Made by a program: the position numbers and the translations under genes. From NCBI GenBank assembly GCA_020201235.1, contig JAIVHD010000044.1, positions 4,552 through 16,483 of the forward strand: a DNA stretch of 11,932 nt, given 5' to 3'. The notes beneath the pieces are model-generated. The model was not told where the DNA came from. It saw only the letters and a list, made by a program, of their open reading frames with translations, and searched no databases. The stretch's first letter is position 1. Each line of letters opens with the position of its first letter. The DNA comes from Lysobacteraceae bacterium. GTDB lineage: Bacteria; Pseudomonadota; Gammaproteobacteria; Xanthomonadales; Wenzhouxiangellaceae. Of the stretch, positions 1 to 7,064 are shown piece by piece.

Positions 1-407
1 GGCCGAGCGCGATCAGCGAGGTCGGTGATTGTTTCGCGCAAAATCACCGCAAGCTCCAGGATTGGCAGTTTTGCCTGCGCGAGGGCCGCCTGCCGGTCGC
101 GCGGGGCCTGGTGCGGACCACCGACGACCGACTGCGTGCCGAGATCATCAGCACCATCATGTGCAACGGCGAACTGCGCTACCGTGCGTTCGAAGTCGAG
201 TACGAGTTTTCGTTCAAGAGCTACTTCGCCCAATCGCTGGAGCGCCTGGAGGTTCTGGCCGGGGACGGTCTGATCGAATGGATCGACCGTGGTTTCCGGG
301 CGACCGACCGGGGGCTGCTGTTTCTGCGAGCCATTGCCATGGCCTTCGACGCCTATATCAAGCGAGACGGCGAGGCACAGGGTCAACGCTTTTCCCGAAT
401 CGTTTGA
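1..407 (+). CDS. hemN: Oxygen-independent coproporphyrinogen III dehydrogenase HemN, C-terminal part only
   Basis: The reading frame is open from base 3 at the left edge of the window and ends with TGA at 405-407, giving about 134 residues of the C-terminal end of a radical-SAM heme-synthesis enzyme. HemN converts coproporphyrinogen III to protoporphyrinogen IX without oxygen in the cytoplasm. What shows this is the run SAISEVGDCFAQN, then the segment RTTDDRLRAEIISTIMCN, the hydrophobic YF-L-L pattern, and near the end DRGLLFLRAIAMAFDAY followed by RFSRIV; all are typical of the HemN C-terminal domain. The radical-SAM CxxxCxxC motif lies upstream, outside the window. An fnr gene follows, a common proteobacterial arrangement that fits anaerobic control of heme synthesis. 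There is an internal ATG at 111, but it is not the start, because conserved HemN sequence continues in frame before it. Confidence 0.93.
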   Translation, partial: PSAISEVGDCFAQNHRKLQDWQFCLREGRLPVARGLVRTTDDRLRAEIISTIMCNGELRYRAFEVEYEFSFKSYFAQSLERLEVLAGDGLIEWIDRGFRATDRGLLFLRAIAMAFDAYIKRDGEAQGQRFSRIV

Positions 408-454
408 TCAGATCGTTCGTTATTCGGCGGATTCATCGTTGCGCAATCGACAGT

Positions 455-469
455 CGAAATGCGATTTCG
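455..469. promoter_or_regulatory. Perfect palindrome between hemN and fnr
   Basis: CGAAAT-GCG-ATTTCG is a perfect inverted repeat with 6-bp arms and a 3-nt centre, 48 nt after the hemN stop. It is centred about 36 nt upstream of the start point expected from the extended -10 at 483-491, so it could be an activator site. It could also form a small RNA hairpin at the hemN 3' end, but no T-run follows, so a classic terminator is unlikely. The sequence does not match the FNR consensus TTGAT-N4-ATCAA. The binding protein is unknown. Confidence 0.35.
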
Positions 470-482
470 GCCGCTGCAGATT

Positions 483-491
483 TGCTATGCT
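483..491 (+). promoter_or_regulatory. Putative extended -10 promoter element of the fnr-like gene
   Basis: TGCTATGCT fits an extended -10 (TGn followed by a 4-of-6 match to TATAAT). No good -35 is seen at 16-18 bp spacing, which is compatible with an extended -10 promoter or with one that needs an activator. Transcription would start near 498 and the leader would then run through the palindrome at 499-514. This was assigned by eye only. Confidence 0.35.
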
Positions 492-498
492 TGTATCA

Positions 499-514
499 GT
501 AAATCTTGATTTAC
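499..514. promoter_or_regulatory. Perfect 7-2-7 palindrome abutting the fnr ribosome binding site
   Basis: GTAAATCTTGATTTAC is a perfect inverted repeat (7-bp arms, 2-nt centre) that ends one base before the Shine-Dalgarno AGGGAG (515-520). It lies at or just after the expected transcription start, a place where a bound protein would repress. It contains TTGAT, the FNR half-site, but the second half is arranged as TC-TT-GA instead of the FNR spacing, so it is not a standard FNR box. Operator function is an inference from symmetry and position. Confidence 0.4.
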
Positions 515-527
515 AGGGAGTCTTGTC

Positions 528-1288
<761 letters not shown>

Positions 1289-1300
1289 TGCCAAGCCAAG

Positions 1301-1327
1301 GTAAATGTGAATCATTCGCGTTATACT
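1301..1327 (+). promoter_or_regulatory. Putative Fur box overlapping the promoter of the iron transporter
   Basis: The 19 bases at 1301-1319 (GTAAATGTGAATCATTCGC) match the E. coli Fur consensus GATAATGATAATCATTATC at 13 of 19 positions by hand count. TATACT at 1322-1327 is a 5-of-6 match to a sigma-70 -10 element directly downstream; the -35 region is poor. Fur bound here would cover the promoter and block it when iron is plentiful. The downstream gene encodes an iron-binding lipoprotein, which makes Fur control biologically sensible. Binding itself is inferred. Confidence 0.6.
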
Positions 1328-1356
1328 CTGCCAATCACCGTGACTGAGAGTCTGTA

Positions 1357-2475
1357 ATGCAATCATTGAATTTAAAGTCGGCGCTCGCCAGGATCCTGAT
1401 TTTTCCGGCGTTGGCACTGCTGCTGTCGGCGTGCCAACCCGATTCGCAAAGCGATGCGGACGCTGATCGCGTTGCGGCCAGTGACGCCGCGTCGTCCGGC
1501 CAGGAACAGGAACAGGAACAGCGAATGGAGCCAGCTGAAACCGGGTCGCTGATCGTGTATACCTCGCGCCAGCCGCATCTGGTTGAAGCCCTATTTCAGA
1601 GTTTCGAGGCCGAAAGTGGAATTCCGATCGAGTTTATCAGCGACGACGCTGCCGCACTGATCGAGCGGCTGGCGGCTGAAGGTCAGAACAGCCCGGCGGA
1701 CGTGCTGATTACGGTCGATGCTGGAAACCTCTGGCAGGCCGCCGATCGGAATTTGCTGCAAGCAGTTGATTCCGATACACTTCGTGCGCGGATTCCGGCC
1801 TCGATGCGTGACCCGGACGATCTGTGGTTTGGTTTGTCGATTCGCGCGCGCACCTTGGTTTATCACCCGGATCGGGTCAATGCAGCAGAATTGTCGAGCT
1901 ATGCGGCGCTGGCCGATCGCAAATGGCAGGGGCGCTTGTGCCTGCGCACCTCGCGCAAGGTTTATAACCAGTCACTGGTGGCCATGATGATCGAACGGCT
2001 TGGCCAACAGCGGACCGAGGAGATCGTCTCGGGCTGGGTCGAAAACCTGGCAACCAACCCGTTTTCGTCCGACACCCGCCTGATCGAGGCGATCGCGGCC
2101 GGACAATGCGATGTCGGGATCGTTAACAGCTACTATCTCGGCCGTTTGCAGCAGCAAGACCCGGATTACCCGGTCAAGCTGTTCTGGGCCAACCAGGACT
2201 CCAGCGGTGTCCACATCAATATCTCCGGTGCCGGGGTTACGCGACACGCCAATCGTCCGGCAGCGGCCGTGCAACTGATCGAATGGCTGGCCGGTGACCA
2301 GGCGCAAAAGATCATCGCGGCCAGCAATCTCGAGTTTCCGGTCGTAAAGGACGTTGAACTCGACCCTGTGGTTGACCGCTGGGGAGACTTTGTGCCGGAT
2401 TCGATTAATCTGCGCGTGGCCGGAACGCGCCAAGCCGAGGCGGTCAAGCTGATGGACCGGGCCGGATGGCGCTAA
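1357..2475 (+). CDS. Iron(III) ABC transporter substrate-binding lipoprotein (FutA/FbpA-like)
   Basis: This encodes a 372-residue periplasmic solute-binding protein that would bind ferric iron and deliver it to the permease encoded next. Residues 1-26 form a lipoprotein signal: basic start, hydrophobic stretch, and lipobox LLSAC with Cys26 as the lipidation site. A low-complexity linker (about 27-60, with QEQEQEQ at 49-55) precedes the domain, which opens at SLIVYTSRQPHLVEALFQSFE, the usual opening of FbpA/FutA proteins. The pair Tyr259-Tyr260 in NSYYLGR corresponds to the iron-binding tyrosines of this family. GLSIRARTLVYHPDRV and the GAGVTRHANRPAAAVQLIEWL segment are also typical. The start ATG has a GAGAG seven bases upstream. 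Lipid anchoring is a departure from the soluble FbpA of Haemophilus and Neisseria. Iron as substrate is well supported by family and by the Fur-like site, though other metals or iron chelates cannot be excluded. Confidence 0.88.
   Translation: MQSLNLKSALARILIFPALALLLSACQPDSQSDADADRVAASDAASSGQEQEQEQRMEPAETGSLIVYTSRQPHLVEALFQSFEAESGIPIEFISDDAAALIERLAAEGQNSPADVLITVDAGNLWQAADRNLLQAVDSDTLRARIPASMRDPDDLWFGLSIRARTLVYHPDRVNAAELSSYAALADRKWQGRLCLRTSRKVYNQSLVAMMIERLGQQRTEEIVSGWVENLATNPFSSDTRLIEAIAAGQCDVGIVNSYYLGRLQQQDPDYPVKLFWANQDSSGVHINISGAGVTRHANRPAAAVQLIEWLAGDQAQKIIAASNLEFPVVKDVELDPVVDRWGDFVPDSINLRVAGTRQAEAVKLMDRAGWR
1501..1521 (+). repeat. Hexanucleotide tandem repeat (CAGGAA x 3.5) in the lipoprotein linker
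   Basis: Three and a half exact copies of CAGGAA encode QEQEQEQ in the flexible linker between the lipid anchor and the binding domain. A unit of six keeps the frame, so copy-number change would only lengthen or shorten the tether. Confidence 0.7.
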
Positions 2476-2674
2476 CCCGCACGGCTGCCCGAGTTCGCGT
2501 AATGAGCACGCAACATACGGGCGGCACGCGGGATTTTCCGAGCGAGTGCGTTCGTCGCGCATTCGACCGACAAAGTAAAATCCGGCCTGCCGACCCCAGG
2601 CCTGACAGGGCACGTAGACTCTATGCGAGCTGCGGGTTGGCCCAGCCCCCGCGCGAAAGAGCTGCCTGAGCGGC

Positions 2675-4336
2675 GTGGCCGGTAGCGTCAGTCATCCGGT
2701 CGCGACTGCGGCCGCATATGGTCCGGGGCGGTTTGATCCGGTGCCTGTCCGAAAGCCCGGGTTTGATCGCAGGCGGCTGGCCCTGATGGTGCCGTTGCTG
2801 GTGCTGGTCGGCCTGCCGATCGTGATGCTGCTGGTCAGCTGGGTGCGCGTCGATACCGAACTGTGGGGGCACCTCTCGACCTATTTGCTGCCGCGCCTGG
2901 TTGGCCACAGCCTGCTGCTGCTGATAGCGGTCGGTGCCGGCGTGACCGTGCTGGGCATTGGTCTTGCCTGGCTTTCTGCATGTTGCGAGTATCCGCTACG
3001 ACGCTGGCTCGATCCGCTGCTGATACTTCCGCTGGCGTTTCCGACTTACGTGCTGGCGTTTATTTATCTGGGGCTTCTCGATTTTGCCGGTCCAGTGCAG
3101 ACCTGGCTGCGGCAATCTTTTGGAACTTCGCCGGAGGCGCTGGCCTGGGTGTCCGGTCCGTATGGCGTTATCCCAATTCTTATCCTGGCCTTTTTTCCGT
3201 ACGTGTATTTGTTGGCCCGGGCATCGTTCGCCAGCGGTGGTCTGGTCGCGTTCGAAGCCGGCCGCTGTCTGGGAGAAACGCCGCTTCGGGTTTTTCTTCG
3301 GGTCAGTCTGCCGGCGGCCAGACCAGCGATCGTTGCCGGCCTGGCTCTGGCGCTGATGGAAACGCTGGCTGATTTCGGCGCGGTTTCGATTTACGGCTTC
3401 GATACGTTTACGACCGCCATTTACCGCACCTGGCTGGGCCTGTTCGACCTGCGCGCGGCAACCCAGCTGGCCTCGCTGCTGATGTTGTTCATGCTGGTCC
3501 TGATTTTTGCCGAGCGCGCCACCCGGCAGGCGCGGGTGCGGCGCGACGAACGCCGCATCAATCCCCACCGGATCGTACTTTCGGGCCCGGGTAAATGGCT
3601 GGCGACCGCCGCTCAACTGGCGATCGTGGCCGTCGGTGTCGTTATTCCCACGCTTCAATTGCTGTACTGGGCGGCACCATCGCTGGCCCAGTTGCCGGGT
3701 TCGGATTACCTGGAACTGATTAAGAACACCATGCTGCTGGGCGCAGTCGGCGCGATCGCGACCATCGCCGCCGGCCTGCTGCTGTTGCTGGCAACCTATC
3801 GAGCAGACCGTCGAATCGCGATGCTGGGCGAGCTTGCCGCCGCCGGCTACGCCATCCCGGGGACGGTTCTAGCGGTTGCCATCATGCTGGCCCTGACCGG
3901 ACTGGATAACCTTTTCCAGACCGCGCTTGCCGGGGGTCTTGTGGCGCTGGTGGCGGCCTACGTGATTCGCTTCGTGCGCGTGGCCTGGGGGCCGCTGGAA
4001 GGTGTGGCGGCGCGGATACGGCCTGAATACTTCGAAATTGCCCAAAGCCTCGGCGCGCGCCGGTCGGAGAGGTTGCGACGCGTGATGCTGCCGCTGATCC
4101 GGCCGGGGCTGGTGACGGCTTTTCTGCTGGCACTGGTCGAGATCGCCAAGGAAATGCCGGCCACGCTGATGTTGCGCCCGTTCGGCTGGGACACCCTGGC
4201 GGTGCGGATTTTCGAGTTGACCGCCGAAGGCCAGTGGGAGCGTGCGGCCATGCCGGCGTTGGTGCTGGTGATTTTGGGCGCCATTCCGGCAATTTTATTG
4301 ATGCGCCGAACCGGCTCCGCGGTCGGCGGCGCATAA
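2675..4336 (+). CDS. Iron(III) ABC transporter permease with two fused permease domains (FbpB-like)
   Basis: This encodes a 553-residue inner-membrane protein with about twelve hydrophobic segments in two halves. Each half carries the cytoplasmic EAA loop that docks the ATPase: one near residues 193-215 (FEAGRCLGETPLRVFLRVSLPAARP) and one near 453-475 (FEIAQSLGARRSERLRRVMLPLIRP). Both halves belong to the binding-protein-dependent permease fold, and fusion into one chain is usual for FbpB/SfuB-type ferric iron permeases. The GTG at 2675 is the only ordinary start in frame after the stop TAG at 2615, and its ribosome binding site is weak. The first membrane span begins near residue 34 (RRRLALMVPLLVLVGLPIV). 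It lies 199 nt behind the binding-protein gene, and that gap shows no other convincing gene. No ATP-binding protein gene follows, so the ATPase must come from elsewhere. Confidence 0.9.
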   Translation: MAGSVSHPVATAAAYGPGRFDPVPVRKPGFDRRRLALMVPLLVLVGLPIVMLLVSWVRVDTELWGHLSTYLLPRLVGHSLLLLIAVGAGVTVLGIGLAWLSACCEYPLRRWLDPLLILPLAFPTYVLAFIYLGLLDFAGPVQTWLRQSFGTSPEALAWVSGPYGVIPILILAFFPYVYLLARASFASGGLVAFEAGRCLGETPLRVFLRVSLPAARPAIVAGLALALMETLADFGAVSIYGFDTFTTAIYRTWLGLFDLRAATQLASLLMLFMLVLIFAERATRQARVRRDERRINPHRIVLSGPGKWLATAAQLAIVAVGVVIPTLQLLYWAAPSLAQLPGSDYLELIKNTMLLGAVGAIATIAAGLLLLLATYRADRRIAMLGELAAAGYAIPGTVLAVAIMLALTGLDNLFQTALAGGLVALVAAYVIRFVRVAWGPLEGVAARIRPEYFEIAQSLGARRSERLRRVMLPLIRPGLVTAFLLALVEIAKEMPATLMLRPFGWDTLAVRIFELTAEGQWERAAMPALVLVILGAIPAILLMRRTGSAVGGA

Positions 4337-4498
4337 GCCCGCCTTGTTTACCACCCGCCGTCACGAGTTGCCGCCAGCTGCCGTGGCTTGGGTGTTTGAC
4401 GACCGAACGCGCCGGCGTACTCGCAGGTGCAGGTTCACTGCAAAAAAGTTCTCGCTCGCCCGCTACACTATGCGCTGAATCATCATCGGAATTGCCAT

Positions 4499-5587
4499 AT
4501 GGCACGTACGACACCGCTTTATCAGGCTCACCTGGACCAGGGCGCGCGAATGGTTGAATTCGCCGGTTGGTCGCTGCCGATTCGCTACGGATCGCTGGTC
4601 GAGGAGCACCACAGCGTGCGCCGGGCCGCCGGCATGTTCGATGTCTCGCACATGACCGTGGTTGATATCCGGGGCGCGGATGCGCGTGCGGCGCTGCGTT
4701 ACCTGCTGGCCAACGACGTCGACCGGATTCGCGAGCCCGGCCAGGCGATTTACGGCTGCATGCTCGACCCGCGCGGCGGCATTCTCGACGACCTGATTAC
4801 CTACCGGATCGAGGATGATTTCTACCGCCTGGTGGTCAACGCGGCCACGCGTGAGTCCGATCTTGAGTGGATCGGTCGCCAACTCGTCGACTACGACCTG
4901 AGCATTCGTGAGCGCGATGATCTGGCCATGATCGCGGTTCAGGGGCCAGATGCGATCGGCCACGTTATCGATGTTCTCGATGTGCCGGACTTGAGTGGTT
5001 TGAAACCGTTCCGCTCGCTCGGCCATGACGATCTGTTCATCGCCCGGACCGGCTATACCGGGGAAGATGGCTGTGAGATCATTTTGCCAAATGCGCTTGC
5101 CGATCCAACCTGGCGCGCGCTTGCCGATCGTGGCGTCGTCGCCTGCGGACTGGGCGCGCGCGACTCGCTGCGCCTCGAGGCCGGCCTGAATTTGTACGGC
5201 CAGGATATGGATCGCGAGACCACGCCGCTAGAATCCAACCTGTCCTGGACGGTCGCGTTCGAGCCCGAACAACGCGATTTCATCGGTCGCGCGGCCCTGG
5301 AGCAACAAAACAGTGACGGCGTCGGACATAAACTAATCGGGTTGCTGCTGGAGTCCGGCGGCATTCCGAGGAGCGGCGCAGCGGTCACGACCGAGCATGG
5401 AGCGGGGCGCGTCACCAGCGGCGGATTCAGCCCCACGCTCGAGTGCCCCATTGCCATTGCAAGGATTCCGCTCGAGGCCGAAGGCTCGCTTGAAGTCGAA
5501 TTGCGGGGCAAGAAACTGGCCGCGCGTGTGGTTAAATTGCCGTTTGTGCGCAACGGCCAGCCGCGAAAAGGTTTGATGAACGCGTGA
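4499..5587 (+). CDS. gcvT: Aminomethyltransferase, glycine cleavage system T protein
   Basis: This encodes 362 residues, close to the 364 of E. coli GcvT. In the cytoplasm the T protein takes the aminomethyl group from lipoylated GcvH, releases ammonia and forms 5,10-methylene-tetrahydrofolate. Visible landmarks are TPLYQAHLDQGARMVEFAGWSLPI at the N-terminus, the AGMFDVSHM segment, GGILDDLITY with Asp97/Asp98 at the position of the catalytic aspartate (E. coli Asp101), MIAVQGPDA, ARTGYTGEDGCEI, and LGARDSLRLEAGLNLYGQDMD. The frame stays open upstream to an ATG at 4427, but homologues begin at (M)xxTPLY, so the ATG at 4499 is chosen; the ribosome binding site there is weak. No glycine riboswitch is apparent in the 162 nt upstream. 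gcvH follows after 100 nt; gcvP and the dihydrolipoyl dehydrogenase are not in the window. Confidence 0.95.
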   Translation: MARTTPLYQAHLDQGARMVEFAGWSLPIRYGSLVEEHHSVRRAAGMFDVSHMTVVDIRGADARAALRYLLANDVDRIREPGQAIYGCMLDPRGGILDDLITYRIEDDFYRLVVNAATRESDLEWIGRQLVDYDLSIRERDDLAMIAVQGPDAIGHVIDVLDVPDLSGLKPFRSLGHDDLFIARTGYTGEDGCEIILPNALADPTWRALADRGVVACGLGARDSLRLEAGLNLYGQDMDRETTPLESNLSWTVAFEPEQRDFIGRAALEQQNSDGVGHKLIGLLLESGGIPRSGAAVTTEHGAGRVTSGGFSPTLECPIAIARIPLEAEGSLEVELRGKKLAARVVKLPFVRNGQPRKGLMNA

Positions 5588-5687
5588 CAGCCAGCCTTGA
5601 CTGCCGCTAAAATCGTCGAATCTGTCCGGTCGCTTGCCACGGCAGCCACCATCTCTGCCAGAAGAACTTCTATTTAAGGAAACGGAA

Positions 5688-6077
5688 ATGAACGACATCC
5701 CGTCTGAATTGCGCTACGCCGAAACCCACGAATGGGCCGATTTGCTGGAAGACGGCACGGTTCGTATCGGCGTTAGTGATCATGCACAGGAACAGCTGGG
5801 TGACCTGGTCTTTGTTGAACTGCCGGAAGAAGGCTCGCAAGTTACCAAGGGTGAAGCCTGCGCAGTGGTCGAGTCGGTCAAGGCCGCTTCCGATATCTAT
5901 GCACCGATCACCGGAGAGGTCATCAGCGTGAACGACTTGCTGGTGGATACGCCCGAAACCGTCAATAGCGACCCCTACATTGACGGCTGGCTGTTTACCG
6001 TCAAACCATCGGACGAAAAGGAGCTGGACGAACTCATGGACGCCGAGGCCTACGCCGAGCATATCGACGAAGCTTGA
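5688..6077 (+). CDS. gcvH: Glycine cleavage system H protein (lipoyl carrier)
   Basis: This encodes 129 residues, the same length as E. coli GcvH. The protein carries a lipoyl arm that shuttles the aminomethyl intermediate between the P, T and L proteins. The lipoylation site is Lys65 in [24 protein letters not shown] near the start and [12 protein letters not shown] are the standard family segments, as are the DPYIDGWLF and C-terminal [11 protein letters not shown] stretches. The ATG at 5688 has a clear Shine-Dalgarno TAAGGA (5675-5680) at seven bases. An in-frame upstream GTG at 5634 is less likely because family homology and the ribosome binding site both favour 5688. It is the second gene of a gcvT-gcvH unit and may also have its own promoter in the 100-nt gap, where a TTGACT (5597-5602) is seen without a convincing -10. 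Confidence 0.97.
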   Translation: MNDIPSELRYAETHEWADLLEDGTVRIGVSDHAQEQLGDLVFVELPEEGSQVTKGEACAVVESVKAASDIYAPITGEVISVNDLLVDTPETVNSDPYIDGWLFTVKPSDEKELDELMDAEAYAEHIDEA

Positions 6078-6113
6078 CCCATCTGTTGCATAAATTTCCG
6101 GCGTGAGACCGCT

Positions 6114-6135
6114 ACGCTGCCCGGTATAGCAGCGT
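6114..6135. terminator. Possible hairpin behind gcvH
   Basis: ACGCTGC (6114-6120) and GCAGCGT (6129-6135) form a perfect 7-bp stem around an 8-nt loop, 36 nt after the gcvH stop, between convergent genes. Only a short TTT run follows on the plus strand, so as an intrinsic terminator it is weak. It may instead protect the mRNA 3' end. The rest of the gap up to 6289 holds the nested palindromes at 6167-6184 and nothing else convincing. Confidence 0.4.
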
Positions 6136-6166
6136 TTCCGGGGCGCGTGCTCGATTTTTCAGGTCC

Positions 6167-6184
6167 TCACATCGTGTGAACGAT
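6167..6184. promoter_or_regulatory. Nested small palindromes between gcvH and the Mpo1-like gene
   Basis: TCACA-TCG-TGTGA (6167-6179) overlaps ATCGT-GTGA-ACGAT (6171-6184). Two interlocked perfect 5-bp inverted repeats could form alternative hairpins or a protein site. Both flanking genes converge on this gap, so a promoter role is unlikely and a 3'-end role is more plausible. The evidence is symmetry only. Confidence 0.2.
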
Positions 6185-6289
6185 GCTGCGGCTGACCCGG
6201 CGAGTATGCTGCTGCGGCACTCGGTCACGAAAACGCCCTGTCCTCGGGGCCTGAAACCGCCTCGTGGCGATTGTATGGGTAAGCCGGGC

Positions 6290-6742
6290 TTAAAAGCTCC
6301 ACCCCGCCCTGCGATAAATAAAAGCCATCAACCAGGCCGGTCCGACCAGCAAAAATTGAACATCCTTGAAGAAACTGGGCTTCTTGCCTTCGATGTGATG
6401 ACCGATGAACTGGCCGATCCAAGCGACGATGAATACGCCGAGCGCGATCTGCCAAAGCGGCGCTGCCAGTGTCGTGTCGATGGTGTAGCTTAGCGCCAGG
6501 CAGGCCATCAGGAACAGTCCGATTCCGATCGATAGTCGAGGCGAAAGCACCACATACCAGGCTTGGGCCAGTGCGGCCAGAAGCACGGCCCAGTTGAGCC
6601 CAGCCAGTGGTGACGGAGCCGACCAGAGTAGCGCCGTCAGGCTCCATACGATTAGCGGTACGCAAAACCAGTGAATGACCTTGTTGGTCGGGTTGCGGTG
6701 GCTTTCGGCATATTCGCCAAGCCAGGCGTCGACACTGCGCAT
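6290..6742 (-). CDS. DUF962 / Mpo1-like integral membrane protein
   Basis: This encodes 150 residues with about four hydrophobic helices. The start is the ATG at 6742 (complement), because AAGGAG lies seven bases upstream; a longer in-frame start at 6781 lacks this. The family signature is visible: HRNPTNKVIHWFCVPL at the N-terminus (His15, His24) and GQFIGHHIEGKKP near residues 110-122 (His115, His116, Glu118). Yeast Mpo1, from the same family, is an iron-dependent dioxygenase that shortens 2-hydroxy fatty acids by alpha-oxidation, and the conserved histidines are thought to hold the metal. Whether the bacterial proteins do the same is not established, so a fatty-acid substrate is an inference. 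The gene converges with gcvH, stands alone on its strand, and shows no obvious operon partner. Confidence 0.85.
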   Translation of the reverse strand: MRSVDAWLGEYAESHRNPTNKVIHWFCVPLIVWSLTALLWSAPSPLAGLNWAVLLAALAQAWYVVLSPRLSIGIGLFLMACLALSYTIDTTLAAPLWQIALGVFIVAWIGQFIGHHIEGKKPSFFKDVQFLLVGPAWLMAFIYRRAGWSF

Positions 6743-7064
6743 TTTTGCTCTCCTTGATAATCCAGTAAACCCTGCATCCATTTTTCTGATTACGGTCGCA
6801 AACGCTCTGAACGCCGGGCCTTGCTGCCCCGCAGTCGTCAGCTTGGTGAATAAGGTGGGTTAAACTGTCGTGTATGTCATTGTGCCCTATCCATCAACCC
6901 CTACGTGTTCTGCCGACGATCGTATCAGCCATTCGGAGTTTGTTTGCGCGCGGTATCGCGGCCGCGCAAGACTCAGCCAGCACGCGGTCGAGGCCATTGC
7001 CATTGGATGACCGCGGCAGGTGCCGCAGCCCGGTATGGGCCAGACCGTCGGGAGGCGTATAAAA
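6743..7064. other. Intergenic region upstream of both the Mpo1-like gene and glmM
   Basis: This 322-bp divergent gap should hold promoters for the Mpo1-like gene (leftward) and glmM (rightward). A TAAACT at 6861-6866 could be a -10 for glmM, but no matching -35 was found. Two GC-rich hairpins lie closer to glmM: GCGCGG (6948-6953) with CCGCGC (6962-6967), and GCGGC-AGGT-GCCGC within the perfect palindrome 7013-7026. The glmM Shine-Dalgarno GGGAGG is at 7050-7055. Short open frames here (for example from 6874) have no recognisable product and no good ribosome binding site, so no gene is called. Confidence 0.5.

Noticed and set aside
2602..2626. Possible promoter (CTGACA with a TAGACT or TATGCG) before the permease
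   Set aside because: Spacing between the hexamers is far from 17 bp; no supported promoter.
2466..2669. Small open frame between the binding protein and the permease (includes an ATG at 2508)
   Set aside because: The translation is Arg-rich with no recognised motif and no convincing ribosome binding site; the spacer is best treated as non-coding.
4337..4498. Possible glycine riboswitch before gcvT
   Set aside because: The 162-nt spacer shows none of the conserved glycine-aptamer core that I can recognise, and no expression platform.
3882..4514. Minus-strand open frame of 210 codons over the permease 3' end
   Set aside because: Arg/Pro/Ser-rich shadow of the permease gene with no family resemblance and no ribosome binding site of note.
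5053..5652. Long open frame on the minus strand (199 codons) across gcvT
   Set aside because: It mirrors the gcvT coding sequence, has low-complexity Ser/Pro-rich composition and no recognisable domain; GC-rich codon bias makes such shadow frames common.
6874..7062. 62-codon open frame upstream of glmM
   Set aside because: No good ribosome binding site, no recognisable product, and it runs across the GC-rich hairpins; more likely leader sequence.
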